From: Rathayibacter rathayi
Lineage (GTDB): Bacteria > Actinomycetota > Actinomycetes > Actinomycetales > Microbacteriaceae
Length of the DNA stretch: 64,000 nucleotides
Assembly: GCF_004011095.1 (NCBI RefSeq)
Contig: NZ_CP028129.1
Coordinates: 744,001 to 808,000 of the forward strand
Direction: 5' to 3'
Of this stretch, positions 19,978-29,133 are shown one piece after another. The number at the start of each line of letters is the position of its first letter. The first letter of the stretch is position 1. The translations under genes and the position numbers were made by a program. A model generated the notes under the pieces. It saw only the letters and a list, made by a program, of their open reading frames with translations, was not told where the DNA came from and made no database searches.

Positions 19978-21513
19978 GTGTCCGCGCGCACCGCTCCCGT
20001 CCCCACCCTCGACTCCGCCGACCGGGTCGGACGACGCGCCTGGGTCGCGCTCGCGGTGCTGATGCTGCCGGTGCTGCTCGTCTCAGTCGACAACACGGTG
20101 CTGAACTTCGCGCTGCCCTCGATCGCCGAGGGGCTGGGGCCTTCCGGCACCGAGCTGCTCTGGATCGTGGATGCGTACCCGCTGGTACTCGCCGGACTGC
20201 TGGTGGCGATGGGCAGTCTCGGCGACCGCGTCGGGCGGCGACGCCTCCTGCTCATCGGCGCGATCGGCTTCGCGGCCGTCTCGGTCGTGGCCGCGTTCGC
20301 TCCCACCGCCGGCGCGCTGATCGGCGCCCGAGCGGCGCTGGGCTTCTTCGGCGCGATGCTGATGCCCTCGACCCTCTCCCTCCTGCGCAGCCTCTTCCCG
20401 AACCGCGATCAGCGCCGCCTCGCGATCGCGATCTGGGCGACCGGATTCGCGGTCGGATCCGCCATCGGCCCGCTGGTCGGCGGCGTGCTGCTCGAACACG
20501 TCGCCTGGGGGTCGGTGTTCCTGCTCGCGGTGCCGGTGCTGCTGCCGCTGGTGGTGTTGGTGCCGATCCTGGTGCCGGAGTCGCGCGACCCGCAGCCCGG
20601 GCCGGTCGATGTGCTCAGCATCCTGCTGTCGCTGGCGACGATGGCGCCCATCGTCTACGCGGTGAAGTCGTTCGCCGAACACGGGGTCGCGGTGGTCGGG
20701 GTCGTGGCGCTCGTCGTCGGTGTCGTCTCGGGTGTGCTCTTCGTGCGTCGTCAGCGGCGGCGGGGCTCCCCCATGCTGGACCTCTCGCTTTTCCGCCGCG
20801 GCTCGTTCAGTGCGGCGATCGTGGTCAACCTGCTCAGCGTGACGGCGCTCGTCGGTGGTCTCTTCTTCCTCTCGCAGCATCTGCAGCTGGTGGTCGGGCT
20901 CTCGCCGCTGGAGGCGGGTCTCGTGCTGGTGCCGGGGCTGGCGGTGATGATCGTGGCGGGGCTGGGCGTGGTACCGATCGCGCGCCGCCTCGCTCCGCGG
21001 ATCGTCGTGCCGGTCGGCCTGCTGATCTCGGCGGTCGGCTACGTGTTGCTGGCCGTCGGCAGCGGGGCCCCCGGAGGCGCATCCGCGCTCACCGTGGCCG
21101 TCGCCTTCGCGTTCCTCGGACTGGGCATCGGCGCGGCCGAGACGGTCTCGAACGAGCTGATCCTGGCGAACGCGCCCGCCGACAAGGCCGGCGCCGCGTC
21201 CGCCGTCTCCGAGACGGCGTACGAGCTCGGCGCCGTGCTGGGCACCGCGACCCTCGGGACCCTCCTCACCGCCGTGTACCGCGGGGGAGTGGCACTGCCG
21301 GAGGGCCTGGATGCCGTGCAGTCGCAGCGCGCGGGCGAGACGCTCGGCGGCGCGGTGTCGGTCGCGGGCGAGCTGCCCGCGGACTCGGCGGCGAGCCTGC
21401 TCGCCTCGGCGGGAACGGCGTTCGACGCGGGCGTCGGCTGGTCGGCGTGGCTCGGCGTCGTCCTGGTGCTGGCCGCGGCCGCGATCGCCGCCCGCCGCCT
21501 CCGCCGAAGCTAA
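19978..21513 (+). CDS. MFS drug/proton antiporter, DHA2 (14-span) type
   Basis: A 511-residue transporter with about 14 hydrophobic segments. The conserved [12 protein letters not shown] motif of the first span (residues ~39-50), [18 protein letters not shown], motif [14 protein letters not shown] and the motif C-like [18 protein letters not shown] place it with QacA/SmvA-like multidrug exporters. GTG start with GAAAGG 8 bp upstream. It is divergent from a TetR gene with a shared operator, so it is probably induced by its own substrate. Confidence 0.92.
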   Translation: MSARTAPVPTLDSADRVGRRAWVALAVLMLPVLLVSVDNTVLNFALPSIAEGLGPSGTELLWIVDAYPLVLAGLLVAMGSLGDRVGRRRLLLIGAIGFAAVSVVAAFAPTAGALIGARAALGFFGAMLMPSTLSLLRSLFPNRDQRRLAIAIWATGFAVGSAIGPLVGGVLLEHVAWGSVFLLAVPVLLPLVVLVPILVPESRDPQPGPVDVLSILLSLATMAPIVYAVKSFAEHGVAVVGVVALVVGVVSGVLFVRRQRRRGSPMLDLSLFRRGSFSAAIVVNLLSVTALVGGLFFLSQHLQLVVGLSPLEAGLVLVPGLAVMIVAGLGVVPIARRLAPRIVVPVGLLISAVGYVLLAVGSGAPGGASALTVAVAFAFLGLGIGAAETVSNELILANAPADKAGAASAVSETAYELGAVLGTATLGTLLTAVYRGGVALPEGLDAVQSQRAGETLGGAVSVAGELPADSAASLLASAGTAFDAGVGWSAWLGVVLVLAAAAIAARRLRRS

Positions 21514-21531
21514 GCGCGGCTCCTTTCCTCT

Positions 21532-21592
21532 CGCGAGATGCCACTTATGCGCGCGTTCCTCGGCGTGTCGCCCGCGCAAGTGGCATCTCGCG
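21532..21592. repeat. 61-bp palindromic element, family 1, copy 1
   Basis: Begins CGCGAGATGCCACTT and ends AAGTGGCATCTCGCG, with the conserved off-centre core CGGCGTGTCG. The same 61-bp element recurs at 26510-26570 and 32566-32626. It lies 18 bp after the MFS stop and is followed by a G-rich tract. Confidence 0.88.
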
Positions 21593-21675
21593 GCGGGGGA
21601 GGGTGGGGTGGGGTGGGGTGCGGTGGGGTGGGGTGGGGGAGGGTGGGGTGGGGGAGGGGAGGGGAGGGGCGGCGG
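21593..21675 (+). repeat. G-rich low-complexity tract upstream of leuB
   Basis: About 80 bp of GGGTGGGG and GGGGAGGGG runs on the plus strand, with many runs of four or more G, ending 50 bp before leuB. Such a tract can fold as a G-quadruplex in DNA or in a leuB leader. A shorter G-rich tract follows family-1 copy 3. Confidence 0.8.
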
Positions 21676-21725
21676 GCCGCGAGTACGCTGGGGGGGACTT
21701 CGACCCCGTATGCCTGAGGACCGCC

Positions 21726-22775
21726 ATGCCCCGCACCCTGAAGCTCGCCGTCATCCCCGGAGACGGAATCGGGCCCGAGGTGACCGCCGAGGCCGTCAAG
21801 GTCCTCGCCGCCGTCACTGCCGACTCCGACCTGGTGCTCGAGACGACGACGTTCTCGGGCGGCGCCGCCCGCTACCTCGAGACCGGCGTCGTCCTCACCG
21901 ACGATGACCTCGCCGCGATCGCGCAGCACGATGCGATCCTCCTGGGCGCCGTCGGCGGGACACCGGGCGACCCGCGCCTGAAGGACGCGAGCATCGAGCG
22001 CGGGCTGCTGCTGCGCCTGCGCTTCGAGCTCGACCACTACGTCAACCTGCGGCCCACCCGCCTCTACTCGGGTGTGCTGTCGCCGCTCGCGGCCCCCGGC
22101 GAGGTCGACTTCGTGGTCGTGCGCGAGGGCACGGAGGGGCCCTACGTCGGCACCGGCGGAGTGATCCGGCCGGGCACCCCGCAGGAGGTCGCGAACGAGG
22201 TCTCGGTCAACACGGCCTACGGGGTCGAGCGGGTCGTGCGCTACGCCTTCGAGGTCGCCCGCAGGCGGCGCTCCCGGCTCACGTTCGTGCACAAGACGAA
22301 CGTGCTCGTCTTCGCCGGCTCACTCTGGAGGCGGATCGTCAACGAGGTGGGGGCCGCTTTCGAGGACGTGGCCGTCGACTACCTCCACGTAGACGCCGCA
22401 ACGATCTTCCTGGTGACCGATCCTGCTAGGTTCGACGTCATCGTCACCGACAACCTCTTCGGCGACATCCTGACCGATCTGGCCGGCGCGATCAGCGGCG
22501 GCATCGGACTCGCGGCGTCGGGCAACATCAACCCCGACGGCGCGTTCCCCAGCATGTTCGAGCCGGTCCACGGATCCGCGCCCGACATCGCCGGACGCCA
22601 GGTCGCCGACCCGACCGCTGCGATCCTCTCGGCGGCGATGCTGCTCGACCACCTCGGCCGTAGTGACGAGGCCGCCCGCGTGAGCGCGGCCGTGACCGCC
22701 GACATCGAGTCGCGCGACGGCACTCCGCGCTCCACTGCCGCGATCGGCGACTCCGTCGTCGCCCGCCTCCGCTGA
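21726..22775 (+). CDS. leuB: 3-isopropylmalate dehydrogenase
   Basis: A 349-residue NAD-dependent decarboxylating dehydrogenase of leucine synthesis. Visible: [18 protein letters not shown] (residues ~9-26), the substrate-binding arginine region [18 protein letters not shown], the [14 protein letters not shown] tyrosine segment, and the family signature [21 protein letters not shown]. It is slightly short, as is usual in actinobacteria. It starts a leuB-ilvE-FAH run (26 bp to ilvE). The upstream region is the G-rich tract after the 61-bp palindrome. Confidence 0.96.
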   Translation: MPRTLKLAVIPGDGIGPEVTAEAVKVLAAVTADSDLVLETTTFSGGAARYLETGVVLTDDDLAAIAQHDAILLGAVGGTPGDPRLKDASIERGLLLRLRFELDHYVNLRPTRLYSGVLSPLAAPGEVDFVVVREGTEGPYVGTGGVIRPGTPQEVANEVSVNTAYGVERVVRYAFEVARRRRSRLTFVHKTNVLVFAGSLWRRIVNEVGAAFEDVAVDYLHVDAATIFLVTDPARFDVIVTDNLFGDILTDLAGAISGGIGLAASGNINPDGAFPSMFEPVHGSAPDIAGRQVADPTAAILSAAMLLDHLGRSDEAARVSAAVTADIESRDGTPRSTAAIGDSVVARLR

Positions 22776-22801
22776 CCCCTCTGCACAAGGACATCACCAC
22801 G

Positions 22802-23908
22802 ATGAGCACCGACTCCGCCGCCGCCGACCTCGCCTTCGAGGTGACCCCCGCCCCCGCTCCCCGCTCCGAGCAGGAGCGCGCCCGCATCCTGGCCGACCCC
22901 GGTTTCGGCGTGCACTTCACCGACCACCTGGTCGGACTCCGCTGGACCCGCGCCGACGGCTGGCACAGCGCCCGGGTCGAGCCCTACGGCCCGCTCGCGC
23001 TCGACCCCGCCGCCGCTGTCCTGCACTACGCGCAGGAGATCTTCGAGGGGATGAAGGCCTACCGCCATGAGGACGGCTCGATCTGGACGTTCCGCCCCGA
23101 GGCCAACGCCCGCCGCCTCCAGCGCTCGGCCCGTCGGCTCGCGCTGCCCGAGCTTCCGACGGAGCTCTTCATCGAATCGCTGCGGCAGCTGATCGCGGTG
23201 GACGGCGACTGGGTGCCCTCAGAGCCCGAGACCAGCCTGTACCTGCGCCCGTTCATGTTCGCGCAGGAGGCGTTCCTCGGTGTCCGCGCGGCCGAGGACG
23301 TCGGCTACTGCCTCATCGCCAGCCCCGCCGGCGCCTACTTCTCGGGAGGCGTCGCGCCCGTGTCGATCTGGCTCTCCACCTCCTACGCCCGCGCGGGCAA
23401 GGGCGGCACCGGAGCGGCGAAGACCGGCGGCAACTACGCTTCCTCGCTCCTGCCGCAGCAGGAGGCATACAGCCACGGCTGCGCGCAGGTGCTCTTCCTC
23501 GACTCTCAGGAGTCGCAGTGGATCGAGGAACTCGGCGGGATGAACGTGGTGCTGGTGAAGAAGGACGGCACGCTGGTCACCCCGGACTCGGACTCGATCC
23601 TCGAAGGGATCACCCGCGACAGCGTGCTGCAGCTCGCCGAGGACCGCGGGCACCGCGTCGAGCGGCGCCGGGTGAGCATCGACGAGTGGCGGGACGGAGT
23701 CGCCTCGGGCGATGTCGTCGAGGTGTTCGCCTGCGGGACCGCGGCCGTGATCACTCCGATCGCCGAACTCACGGGCGAGGGCTTCACGGTCGGCCAGAAG
23801 GACGCGCCGGCGGGCGAGCTGACGATGTCGCTCCGGGAGGAGCTGACCGGCATCCAGTACGGACGCCGCGAGGACACACACGGATGGATGACGAGGCTGG
23901 ACGCATGA
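22802..23908 (+). CDS. ilvE: Branched-chain amino acid aminotransferase
   Basis: A 368-residue fold-type IV PLP enzyme (class II BCAT) moving the amino group between glutamate and the keto acids of Val, Leu and Ile. The PLP lysine is in AAKTGGNYASSLLPQQEA (near residue 200). Other conserved blocks are HYAQEIFEGMKAYRH, LYLRPFMFAQEAFLGV, LDSQESQWIEELGGMNV and FACGTAAVITPI. AAGGAC precedes the ATG. The stop overlaps the following FAH gene by 4 nt. Confidence 0.96.
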   Translation: MSTDSAAADLAFEVTPAPAPRSEQERARILADPGFGVHFTDHLVGLRWTRADGWHSARVEPYGPLALDPAAAVLHYAQEIFEGMKAYRHEDGSIWTFRPEANARRLQRSARRLALPELPTELFIESLRQLIAVDGDWVPSEPETSLYLRPFMFAQEAFLGVRAAEDVGYCLIASPAGAYFSGGVAPVSIWLSTSYARAGKGGTGAAKTGGNYASSLLPQQEAYSHGCAQVLFLDSQESQWIEELGGMNVVLVKKDGTLVTPDSDSILEGITRDSVLQLAEDRGHRVERRRVSIDEWRDGVASGDVVEVFACGTAAVITPIAELTGEGFTVGQKDAPAGELTMSLREELTGIQYGRREDTHGWMTRLDA

Positions 23909-24690
23909 AGATCGCACGATTCGCCACGCATCGCGACGGGGACAACGGGGGAGCGATCCACTTCGGGATCCTCGACGAGGATGATCTGGTCGTGCTCGCG
24001 GGGGATCCGATGTTCGCCGGATTCGACACCACGGGTGAGCGGATTCCGATCGCGGACGCGAAATTGCTCGCGCCGGTGATCCCGCGCTCCAAGGTCGTCG
24101 GCATCGGCAAGAACTACGCCGACCACGCGGCCGAGATGGGCGGCAATGCTCCCGCCGAGCCGCTGGTGTTCCTCAAGCCGAACACCTCGGTGATCGGCCC
24201 GGACGAGGCCATCGTGCTGCCCGAGGACAGCCAGCAGGTGGAGTTCGAGGGCGAGCTGGCGATCGTGATCGGCGCCGTCGCCCGCAACGTCCGCGCGGAG
24301 GACTACGAGGACGTCGTCTTCGGCTACACGATCGCCAACGACGTCACGGCCCGCGATCTCCAGCGCGCGGACGGCCAGTGGACCCGCGCGAAGGGCTACG
24401 ACACCTTTTGTCCGCTGGGACCGGTGATCGAGACCGAGTTTGTCTGGAACGAGAGCGCGATCGAGACGCGGGTCAACGGCCGCGTGCAGCAGTCGGGCAG
24501 CACCGGCGACATGATCCACGGGGTGCCCGAGCTTGTGGCGTACGTCTCGCGCATCTTCACGCTGCTCCCGGGCGACGTGATCCTCACCGGGACGCCGGCG
24601 GGGGTCGGTCCGATTGCCAACGGGGATACCGTGGCGGTCGACGTCGAGGGGATCGGCACGCTGTTCAACCCGGTGGTCGTGCGGCGCTGA
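23905..24690 (+). CDS. Fumarylacetoacetate hydrolase-family protein
   Basis: A 261-residue FAH-fold enzyme. Metal ligands lie in VEFEGELAIVIG (Glu-x-Glu) and the NDVTARDLQRADGQW region. The IGKNYADHAAEMGG and TGTPAGVGPIANGD motifs are family-typical. Members hydrolyse or decarboxylate beta-diketo or oxaloacetate-like acids in the cytoplasm. It is translationally coupled to ilvE, an arrangement conserved in Microbacteriaceae, so it may handle a keto-acid by-product. The exact substrate is not inferable. Confidence 0.9.
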   Translation: MKIARFATHRDGDNGGAIHFGILDEDDLVVLAGDPMFAGFDTTGERIPIADAKLLAPVIPRSKVVGIGKNYADHAAEMGGNAPAEPLVFLKPNTSVIGPDEAIVLPEDSQQVEFEGELAIVIGAVARNVRAEDYEDVVFGYTIANDVTARDLQRADGQWTRAKGYDTFCPLGPVIETEFVWNESAIETRVNGRVQQSGSTGDMIHGVPELVAYVSRIFTLLPGDVILTGTPAGVGPIANGDTVAVDVEGIGTLFNPVVVRR

Positions 24691-24851
24691 GCCCGGGTCC
24701 GCCGGGACGGAGTGGTCGTGGGGCGCGCAGATCCGCGTTCGGCTCGCATGGGGCGGGCGGCGACGGGCCTGTGCCGAGGTGCTGCTTCACCGCGCTCCGC
24801 AGTGCTGTCAAGCGGACTCGCTCGGAACTCTGCGCGTCGTAGCGTCGAGCT

Positions 24852-26486
24852 ATGAACTCCTCCCGCATCGACTCCGTCAGCCGCATCGCCCGGGAGGACT
24901 TCGGCTGGTCGTCGCTGCTCCCCGGTCAGCGCGAGGCGATCGAGTCGGCGGCCTCTGGCCAGGACACCCTGCTGGTGCTCGCGACGGGCGGCGGCAAGTC
25001 CGCGGTGTACCAGATTGCCGGAGCCGAGCGCGGCGGGGTGGTCCTCGTCGTCTCGCCGCTCGTGGCGCTCCAGGCCGACCAGCTCGCCGCGATCGAGGCG
25101 GCGCCCGCTGCTCCGCCCGCTGTCGCGATCAACTCCGCCCAGGGCGCCGCGGCCGTGGCCCGCGCCTGGAAGCGGATCGACGAGGGCGGGCCGCTCTACG
25201 TCCTCCTCGCTCCGGAGCAGCTGGCCAAGCCCGAGAACGTTGCCCGTCTGGCGGCCGCGGGAGTCTCGCTCCTGGTGGTGGACGAGGCGCACTGCCTCTC
25301 CTCCTGGGGCCACGATTTCCGGCCCGACTACCTCCGCCTGGCCGACGTGCGCGGCCAGCTCGGCGACCCGCCGGTGCTGGCGATGACCGCCACGGCCTCC
25401 GGGCCGGTGCGCGAGGAAATTATCGAGCGGCTGCGGATGACCGACCCCGAGGTGCAGGTGCACGGCGTCGACCGTCCCGAGATCCGCCTGGTCGTGCACC
25501 GCCACGAGAGTGAGAACGAGAAGCGCGCGGCCGTGGTGGAGGAGGCGCGCAGCTGGATGGCTCCGGGCCTGGTCTACGTGGCCACGCGCAAGGAGACCGA
25601 GACGTACGCAGCGGATATCGCAGCGGAGGGGCGCCGGGTTGCGGCATACCACGCGGGGCTCAAGGTGTCGGAGCGCAAGGTCGTGCACGAGCAGTGGCGG
25701 GCCGGCGAGCTGGACGTGGTCGTCGCAACCTCGGCCTTCGGGATGGGCATCGACCGCGCCGACGTGCGCTTCGTTCTGCACGCGACGACGACCGAGTCAC
25801 TCGACGCCTACTACCAGGAGATCGGCCGGGCCGGCCGCGATGGCGAACCTGCGACCGGCGCACTGCACTACCGCGCCGAGGACCTGGGGCTGCGACGCTT
25901 CTTCGCCAAGCGCTCCGTCGACAAGGCCGCGCTGCGGGTGGTCTGGGCGGCCGTCTCGGAGCAGCCGGGGCTCGACTCCGCGGCGCTCGCGAAGGAGCTG
26001 GGCAAGCCGGCGCGCACGATCGTGCGGATCGTGAACGATCTCGCGGACGCGGGACTGGTGGAGACCGGATCCGGGCTGCGGGCGACGAAGGAGGTGTCCG
26101 GCGACGAGGCCGTGGACGCGGTGACAGCCGCTCTGGCCTCGCGCGAGCGGATCGCGGAGTCGCGACTGGCGATGATGCGGGCCTACGCCGAGACGACTCA
26201 GTGTCGACGCCGGGTGCTGCTGGACTACTTCGGCGTGGAGTCGCCGGAGTGGTGCGGCAACTGCGACGGCTGCGAGCGGCACGAGGCCGACGTCGAGACC
26301 GTCGAGTCGCCCGTGGATGCTCCGCTCAGCGTCGACGAGGCCGTCGAGCACCGCGAGTGGGGCGCCGGCACCGTGATGAGCGTCGAGGCCGACCGCGCGA
26401 CGATCTTCTTCGAGTCCGAGGGTTATAAAGTGCTCTCCTTCCAGGCCCTCGAGTCCGGAGTCCTCCGCGAGCACGCCCCTGCCTAA
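24852..26486 (+). CDS. RecQ-like ATP-dependent DNA helicase, short form
   Basis: A 544-residue SF2 helicase. Motif I is LATGGGKSAVYQIAG, motif II is VVDEAHCLSSWGHDFRPDYL (DEAH with the RecQ aromatic loop), motif III is MTATAS, and motifs V/VI are SAFGMGIDRADVRFVLHATT and YYQEIGRAGRDGE. The RecQ zinc cysteines are in CRRRVLLDYFGVESPEWCGN and CDGC. It lacks an HRDC domain. Instead the C-terminus has a DUF3553-like module (VEHREWGAGTVMSVEADRAT). It likely acts in recombination or fork repair. It stands alone with its own TAGCGT-like promoter. Confidence 0.9.
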   Translation: MNSSRIDSVSRIAREDFGWSSLLPGQREAIESAASGQDTLLVLATGGGKSAVYQIAGAERGGVVLVVSPLVALQADQLAAIEAAPAAPPAVAINSAQGAAAVARAWKRIDEGGPLYVLLAPEQLAKPENVARLAAAGVSLLVVDEAHCLSSWGHDFRPDYLRLADVRGQLGDPPVLAMTATASGPVREEIIERLRMTDPEVQVHGVDRPEIRLVVHRHESENEKRAAVVEEARSWMAPGLVYVATRKETETYAADIAAEGRRVAAYHAGLKVSERKVVHEQWRAGELDVVVATSAFGMGIDRADVRFVLHATTTESLDAYYQEIGRAGRDGEPATGALHYRAEDLGLRRFFAKRSVDKAALRVVWAAVSEQPGLDSAALAKELGKPARTIVRIVNDLADAGLVETGSGLRATKEVSGDEAVDAVTAALASRERIAESRLAMMRAYAETTQCRRRVLLDYFGVESPEWCGNCDGCERHEADVETVESPVDAPLSVDEAVEHREWGAGTVMSVEADRATIFFESEGYKVLSFQALESGVLREHAPA

Positions 26487-26509
26487 CGCCCCCGCGTGCT
26501 TTCCCCGGC

Positions 26510-26570
26510 CGCGAGATGCCACTTACGCGCGTCCGACACGGCGTGTCGCGCGCGTAAGTGGCATCTCGCG
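26510..26570. repeat. 61-bp palindromic element, family 1, copy 2
   Basis: The most symmetrical copy, with perfect 22-bp arms starting CGCGAGATGCCACTTACGCG. It sits between the convergent recQ-like gene (stop 26486) and the DUF2795 gene (stop 26580), where it could end transcription from both sides. Confidence 0.9.
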
Positions 26571-26579
26571 GAGGGGAGG

Positions 26580-26771
26580 TCAGAGCTTCGAGACGGCCGA
26601 GCTCACGTCGGTGGGCTTGTCGTAGGTGACGTCGGGGATCGCGCGGAGGGCCTCCAGGATGTCTCCGTCGGCACCCTCCCTCTCGGCGGTCTCGACGATC
26701 GTGTCCCTCGAGGCGGGGTAGTCGATGCCCGAGAGGTACTTCTGGATCTGGATCGGGTTGGGAGCGTCCAT
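26580..26771 (-). CDS. DUF2795 family small protein
   Basis: A 63-residue protein starting MDAPNPIQIQKYLSGIDYPA and continuing with RDTIVETAEREGADGDILEALRAIPDVTYDKPTDVSSAV. This is the whole compact DUF2795 domain: a short helix-turn-helix-like fold with a conserved YP-A-x-RDTIVETAE motif. The function is unknown. An AAAGGA site precedes the ATG. It lies 23 bp after the GT2 gene on the same strand and may share its transcript. Confidence 0.85.
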   Translation of the reverse strand: MDAPNPIQIQKYLSGIDYPASRDTIVETAEREGADGDILEALRAIPDVTYDKPTDVSSAVSKL

Positions 26772-26794
26772 CGTGCTGTCCTTTCGTCGGAGTG

Positions 26795-27664
26795 TTACGA
26801 GTGCTCTTCGGCGAAGAGCCGGTCGAAGGCGTCGACGCGCCGATCGGTGACCGTCGTGGGCGTCTCGAGGTGCACGGCACCGCTGGGCACGAGACCCGCG
26901 CCGCCGAAGCGCTCCATGACGCGCCACTGCGCGGCGACGTCCTCGCCGCTGTGCTCCGGGGGCAGCTGCTCCCAGAAGTCGAAGCCGCCGACAGCCAGTA
27001 GGGCGTCGCGGCGGTAGTGGACGCAGGCGCCCAGCCAGGCGACTCGGTAGGCGCGCCAGGTGCCCTCCGGGACGTCGAGGCGGGCAGCGACGTGCGTGAG
27101 GTTCGCGGCGTTGTGCAGCGGCCACCGCTCGAACTCGGGAGTGCCGCGCCGCACCCGCTCCGGCTCGACGCGCTCCTCCCAGGTCTCGAACGCCGCCGTC
27201 TCGTGCGGGCGCACGTCCTCAAGATAGGACAGGCCCTGCACCGCCGAGCCGACGAAGCCGCAGCCGAGCCGCTCCAGCGCCTCGTGCAGCCGCGCGAGCG
27301 TGCCGGGCTCGAGCCAGACGTCGTCGTCGAGGAAGAGGACGGCGGGAGCGGTGGCCAGGGAGAGCAGGTAGTGGCGTTGCTCGGCGAGGCCCCGGCGGGG
27401 CAGGTGTCGGTGCACCATCGGGGACCGGCCCTGCGCCTCCAGCACGCGCAGCATCGCCCGGATCGTCGGGTCGCTCTCGGCGACCGCGTCGTCGGACTGG
27501 TCACTGAGAATCAGACGGAAGGGCGGATCGTCCTGGGCGGCCAGTCCCGCGAGCGCGGCGGCGAGCTCGGCGCGGCGCCCGACCGTCGGGATGAGCACGT
27601 CGATCAGCGGCTGCTCGGGCGCCTCGGCGACCCCCCAGCGCCCGGACCAGCGGCGGCTCGTCAC
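26795..27664 (-). CDS. Glycosyltransferase family 2
   Basis: A 289-residue GT-A enzyme. The N-terminal LIDVLIPTVGRRAELAAALA is the nucleotide-sugar binding start. FLDDDVWLEPGTL (residues ~121-133) contains the metal-binding DxD. The C-terminal block with GGFDFWEQLPPEHSGEDVAA holds the likely ED catalytic acid pair. No membrane span is present, so it is cytoplasmic and adds a sugar to a lipid-linked or envelope glycan. The start overlaps the HldE-like gene stop by 4 nt in an ALDH-HldE-GT2 operon. Confidence 0.88.
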   Translation of the reverse strand: MTSRRWSGRWGVAEAPEQPLIDVLIPTVGRRAELAAALAGLAAQDDPPFRLILSDQSDDAVAESDPTIRAMLRVLEAQGRSPMVHRHLPRRGLAEQRHYLLSLATAPAVLFLDDDVWLEPGTLARLHEALERLGCGFVGSAVQGLSYLEDVRPHETAAFETWEERVEPERVRRGTPEFERWPLHNAANLTHVAARLDVPEGTWRAYRVAWLGACVHYRRDALLAVGGFDFWEQLPPEHSGEDVAAQWRVMERFGGAGLVPSGAVHLETPTTVTDRRVDAFDRLFAEEHS

Positions 27665-29133
27665 GGTGCGGCCGATCGGATCCGCTGAACCATCTCGGTC
27701 GTGGAGTGCTCGGAGACGTAGCCGACCGTGGTGACGGTGCCGCCGTAGGAGCGGACGACCGCCGCCTCCGCCAGCATGTCCGGGTTGTAATCGCCGCCCT
27801 TGACGTAGACGTCGGGGCGCACCCGTTCGAGCAGCGGAATCGGAGTGTCGCCGCCGAAGAGGGTCACGAAATCGACGCAGCCCAGCTCGGCGATCACTCC
27901 GGCGCGGTCGCCCTCCGGGTTGATCGGTCGGCCCTCGCCCTTCAGCCGGCGGACGGAGTCGTCGTCGTTCACGGCGACCACGAGCACATCGCCCAGCTCG
28001 CGCGCCTGACGGAGATAGGCGGTATGGCCTCGGTGCAGGACGTCGAAGCAGCCGTTGGTGAACACCACGCGGCGGCCGCGGCGCGACTGCTCCGCGAGGA
28101 CCTCGACGAGCGCGTCCTCGCCCAGCACGACGGCACCCGGGGCGGCGAGCGAGGCGAGCAGGTCGTCGCCGGAGCAGACGGAGGTGCCCGGGCGTTGCAC
28201 CACCACGTCGGCGGCGGCCTGCGCGAGGTCGACGGCGGTGGCGAGGGAGCGGCCGGCGGCCAGGGCGAGCGTGGCGGTGGCGGCGAAGGTGTCGCCGGCT
28301 CCGGACGCCTGCTTCTCCTCCGCGGGCTGCGCGAAGGTGCGACTGATTGTGCCGTCCTGATCGAGGGCGGTGGAGCCGTCGCGGTCGAGGGTGACCACGA
28401 CGTGCCGGGCGCCCGAGCGCGCGCGTAGCTCCTCGGCGGCATCGCGGACGGCGGCGGCTCGCTCGGAGCCGCGGCCGAGGGAGGCGCCGAGTAGCCGCTC
28501 CGCCTCCTTGGCGTTCGGAGTGACGAGGTCTGGTCGGGCGAAGGCCCAGTCGGCGAGTTCGTGCGCGTCGATCACGAGCAGGCCGGGCCGCTCGGTGGCG
28601 AGCAGGCGCTCGAGCGCCGCGCGAAGGATCCCGGAGCCGTAATCGCAGACCAGCACGGCGTCGGCGCCCGTGCCTGCCCGGGCGGCGGCGTCGGCCAGCA
28701 GGGTGAGCTCGTGGTCGGAGGGACGGTGCGGGCCGGAGTCGACGCGCAGCATCACGCTGTCTCCGCCGACGACGCGGGTCTTGATCGTGGTTGCGGCGTC
28801 GATTCGGACGACCGCGGAGGTGTCCAGGCCAGCCCGCTCGAGGGCGCGCACGAGGCGATCGCCCTCGGCGTCCCGGCCGGCCACCCCGACCGTGCGGACC
28901 ACCGCCCCCAGCGCGCGCAAATTCGCGGCAGTGTTGGCCGCCCCACCCGCGACATCGACGACGTCCTCCAGCCGCAGGACCGGTGCGGGCGCTTCCCGGG
29001 TGACCCGCTCAGCTTCGCCGAGCCACCAGGAGTCGAGGATCAGGTCACCGATCACGGCGACCACTGGCGGACGCTCCCGGACGTGCGCGAGGAGCGCGCT
29101 CGCTCGCTGTAGCGCCGAGCCCTCGAGGCTCAT
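27661..29133 (-). CDS. HldE-like bifunctional sugar kinase / nucleotidyltransferase (copy 1)
   Basis: A 490-residue fusion. Residues ~20-330 form a PfkB/ribokinase-type kinase with GGAANTAANLRALG and the catalytic ASGAGDTFAATATL motif. Residues ~350-490 form a cytidylyltransferase-fold domain with TNGCFDVLHRGHTAYLRQAR (HxGH), VNDDDSVRRLKGEGRPI and PDVYVKGGDY. The known family converts heptose 7-phosphate to the 1,7-bisphosphate and, after GmhB, the 1-phosphate to ADP-heptose. It overlaps ALDH upstream and GT2 downstream by 4 nt. Sugar and nucleotide specificity are inferred, not proven. Confidence 0.9.
   Translation of the reverse strand: MSLEGSALQRASALLAHVRERPPVVAVIGDLILDSWWLGEAERVTREAPAPVLRLEDVVDVAGGAANTAANLRALGAVVRTVGVAGRDAEGDRLVRALERAGLDTSAVVRIDAATTIKTRVVGGDSVMLRVDSGPHRPSDHELTLLADAAARAGTGADAVLVCDYGSGILRAALERLLATERPGLLVIDAHELADWAFARPDLVTPNAKEAERLLGASLGRGSERAAAVRDAAEELRARSGARHVVVTLDRDGSTALDQDGTISRTFAQPAEEKQASGAGDTFAATATLALAAGRSLATAVDLAQAAADVVVQRPGTSVCSGDDLLASLAAPGAVVLGEDALVEVLAEQSRRGRRVVFTNGCFDVLHRGHTAYLRQARELGDVLVVAVNDDDSVRRLKGEGRPINPEGDRAGVIAELGCVDFVTLFGGDTPIPLLERVRPDVYVKGGDYNPDMLAEAAVVRSYGGTVTTVGYVSEHSTTEMVQRIRSAAP

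Noticed and set aside
19779..22775. A 998-codon plus-strand frame ending in leuB
   Set aside because: The first ~650 codons are an out-of-frame shadow of the TetR and MFS genes. leuB starts at the ATG at 21726 where homology begins.
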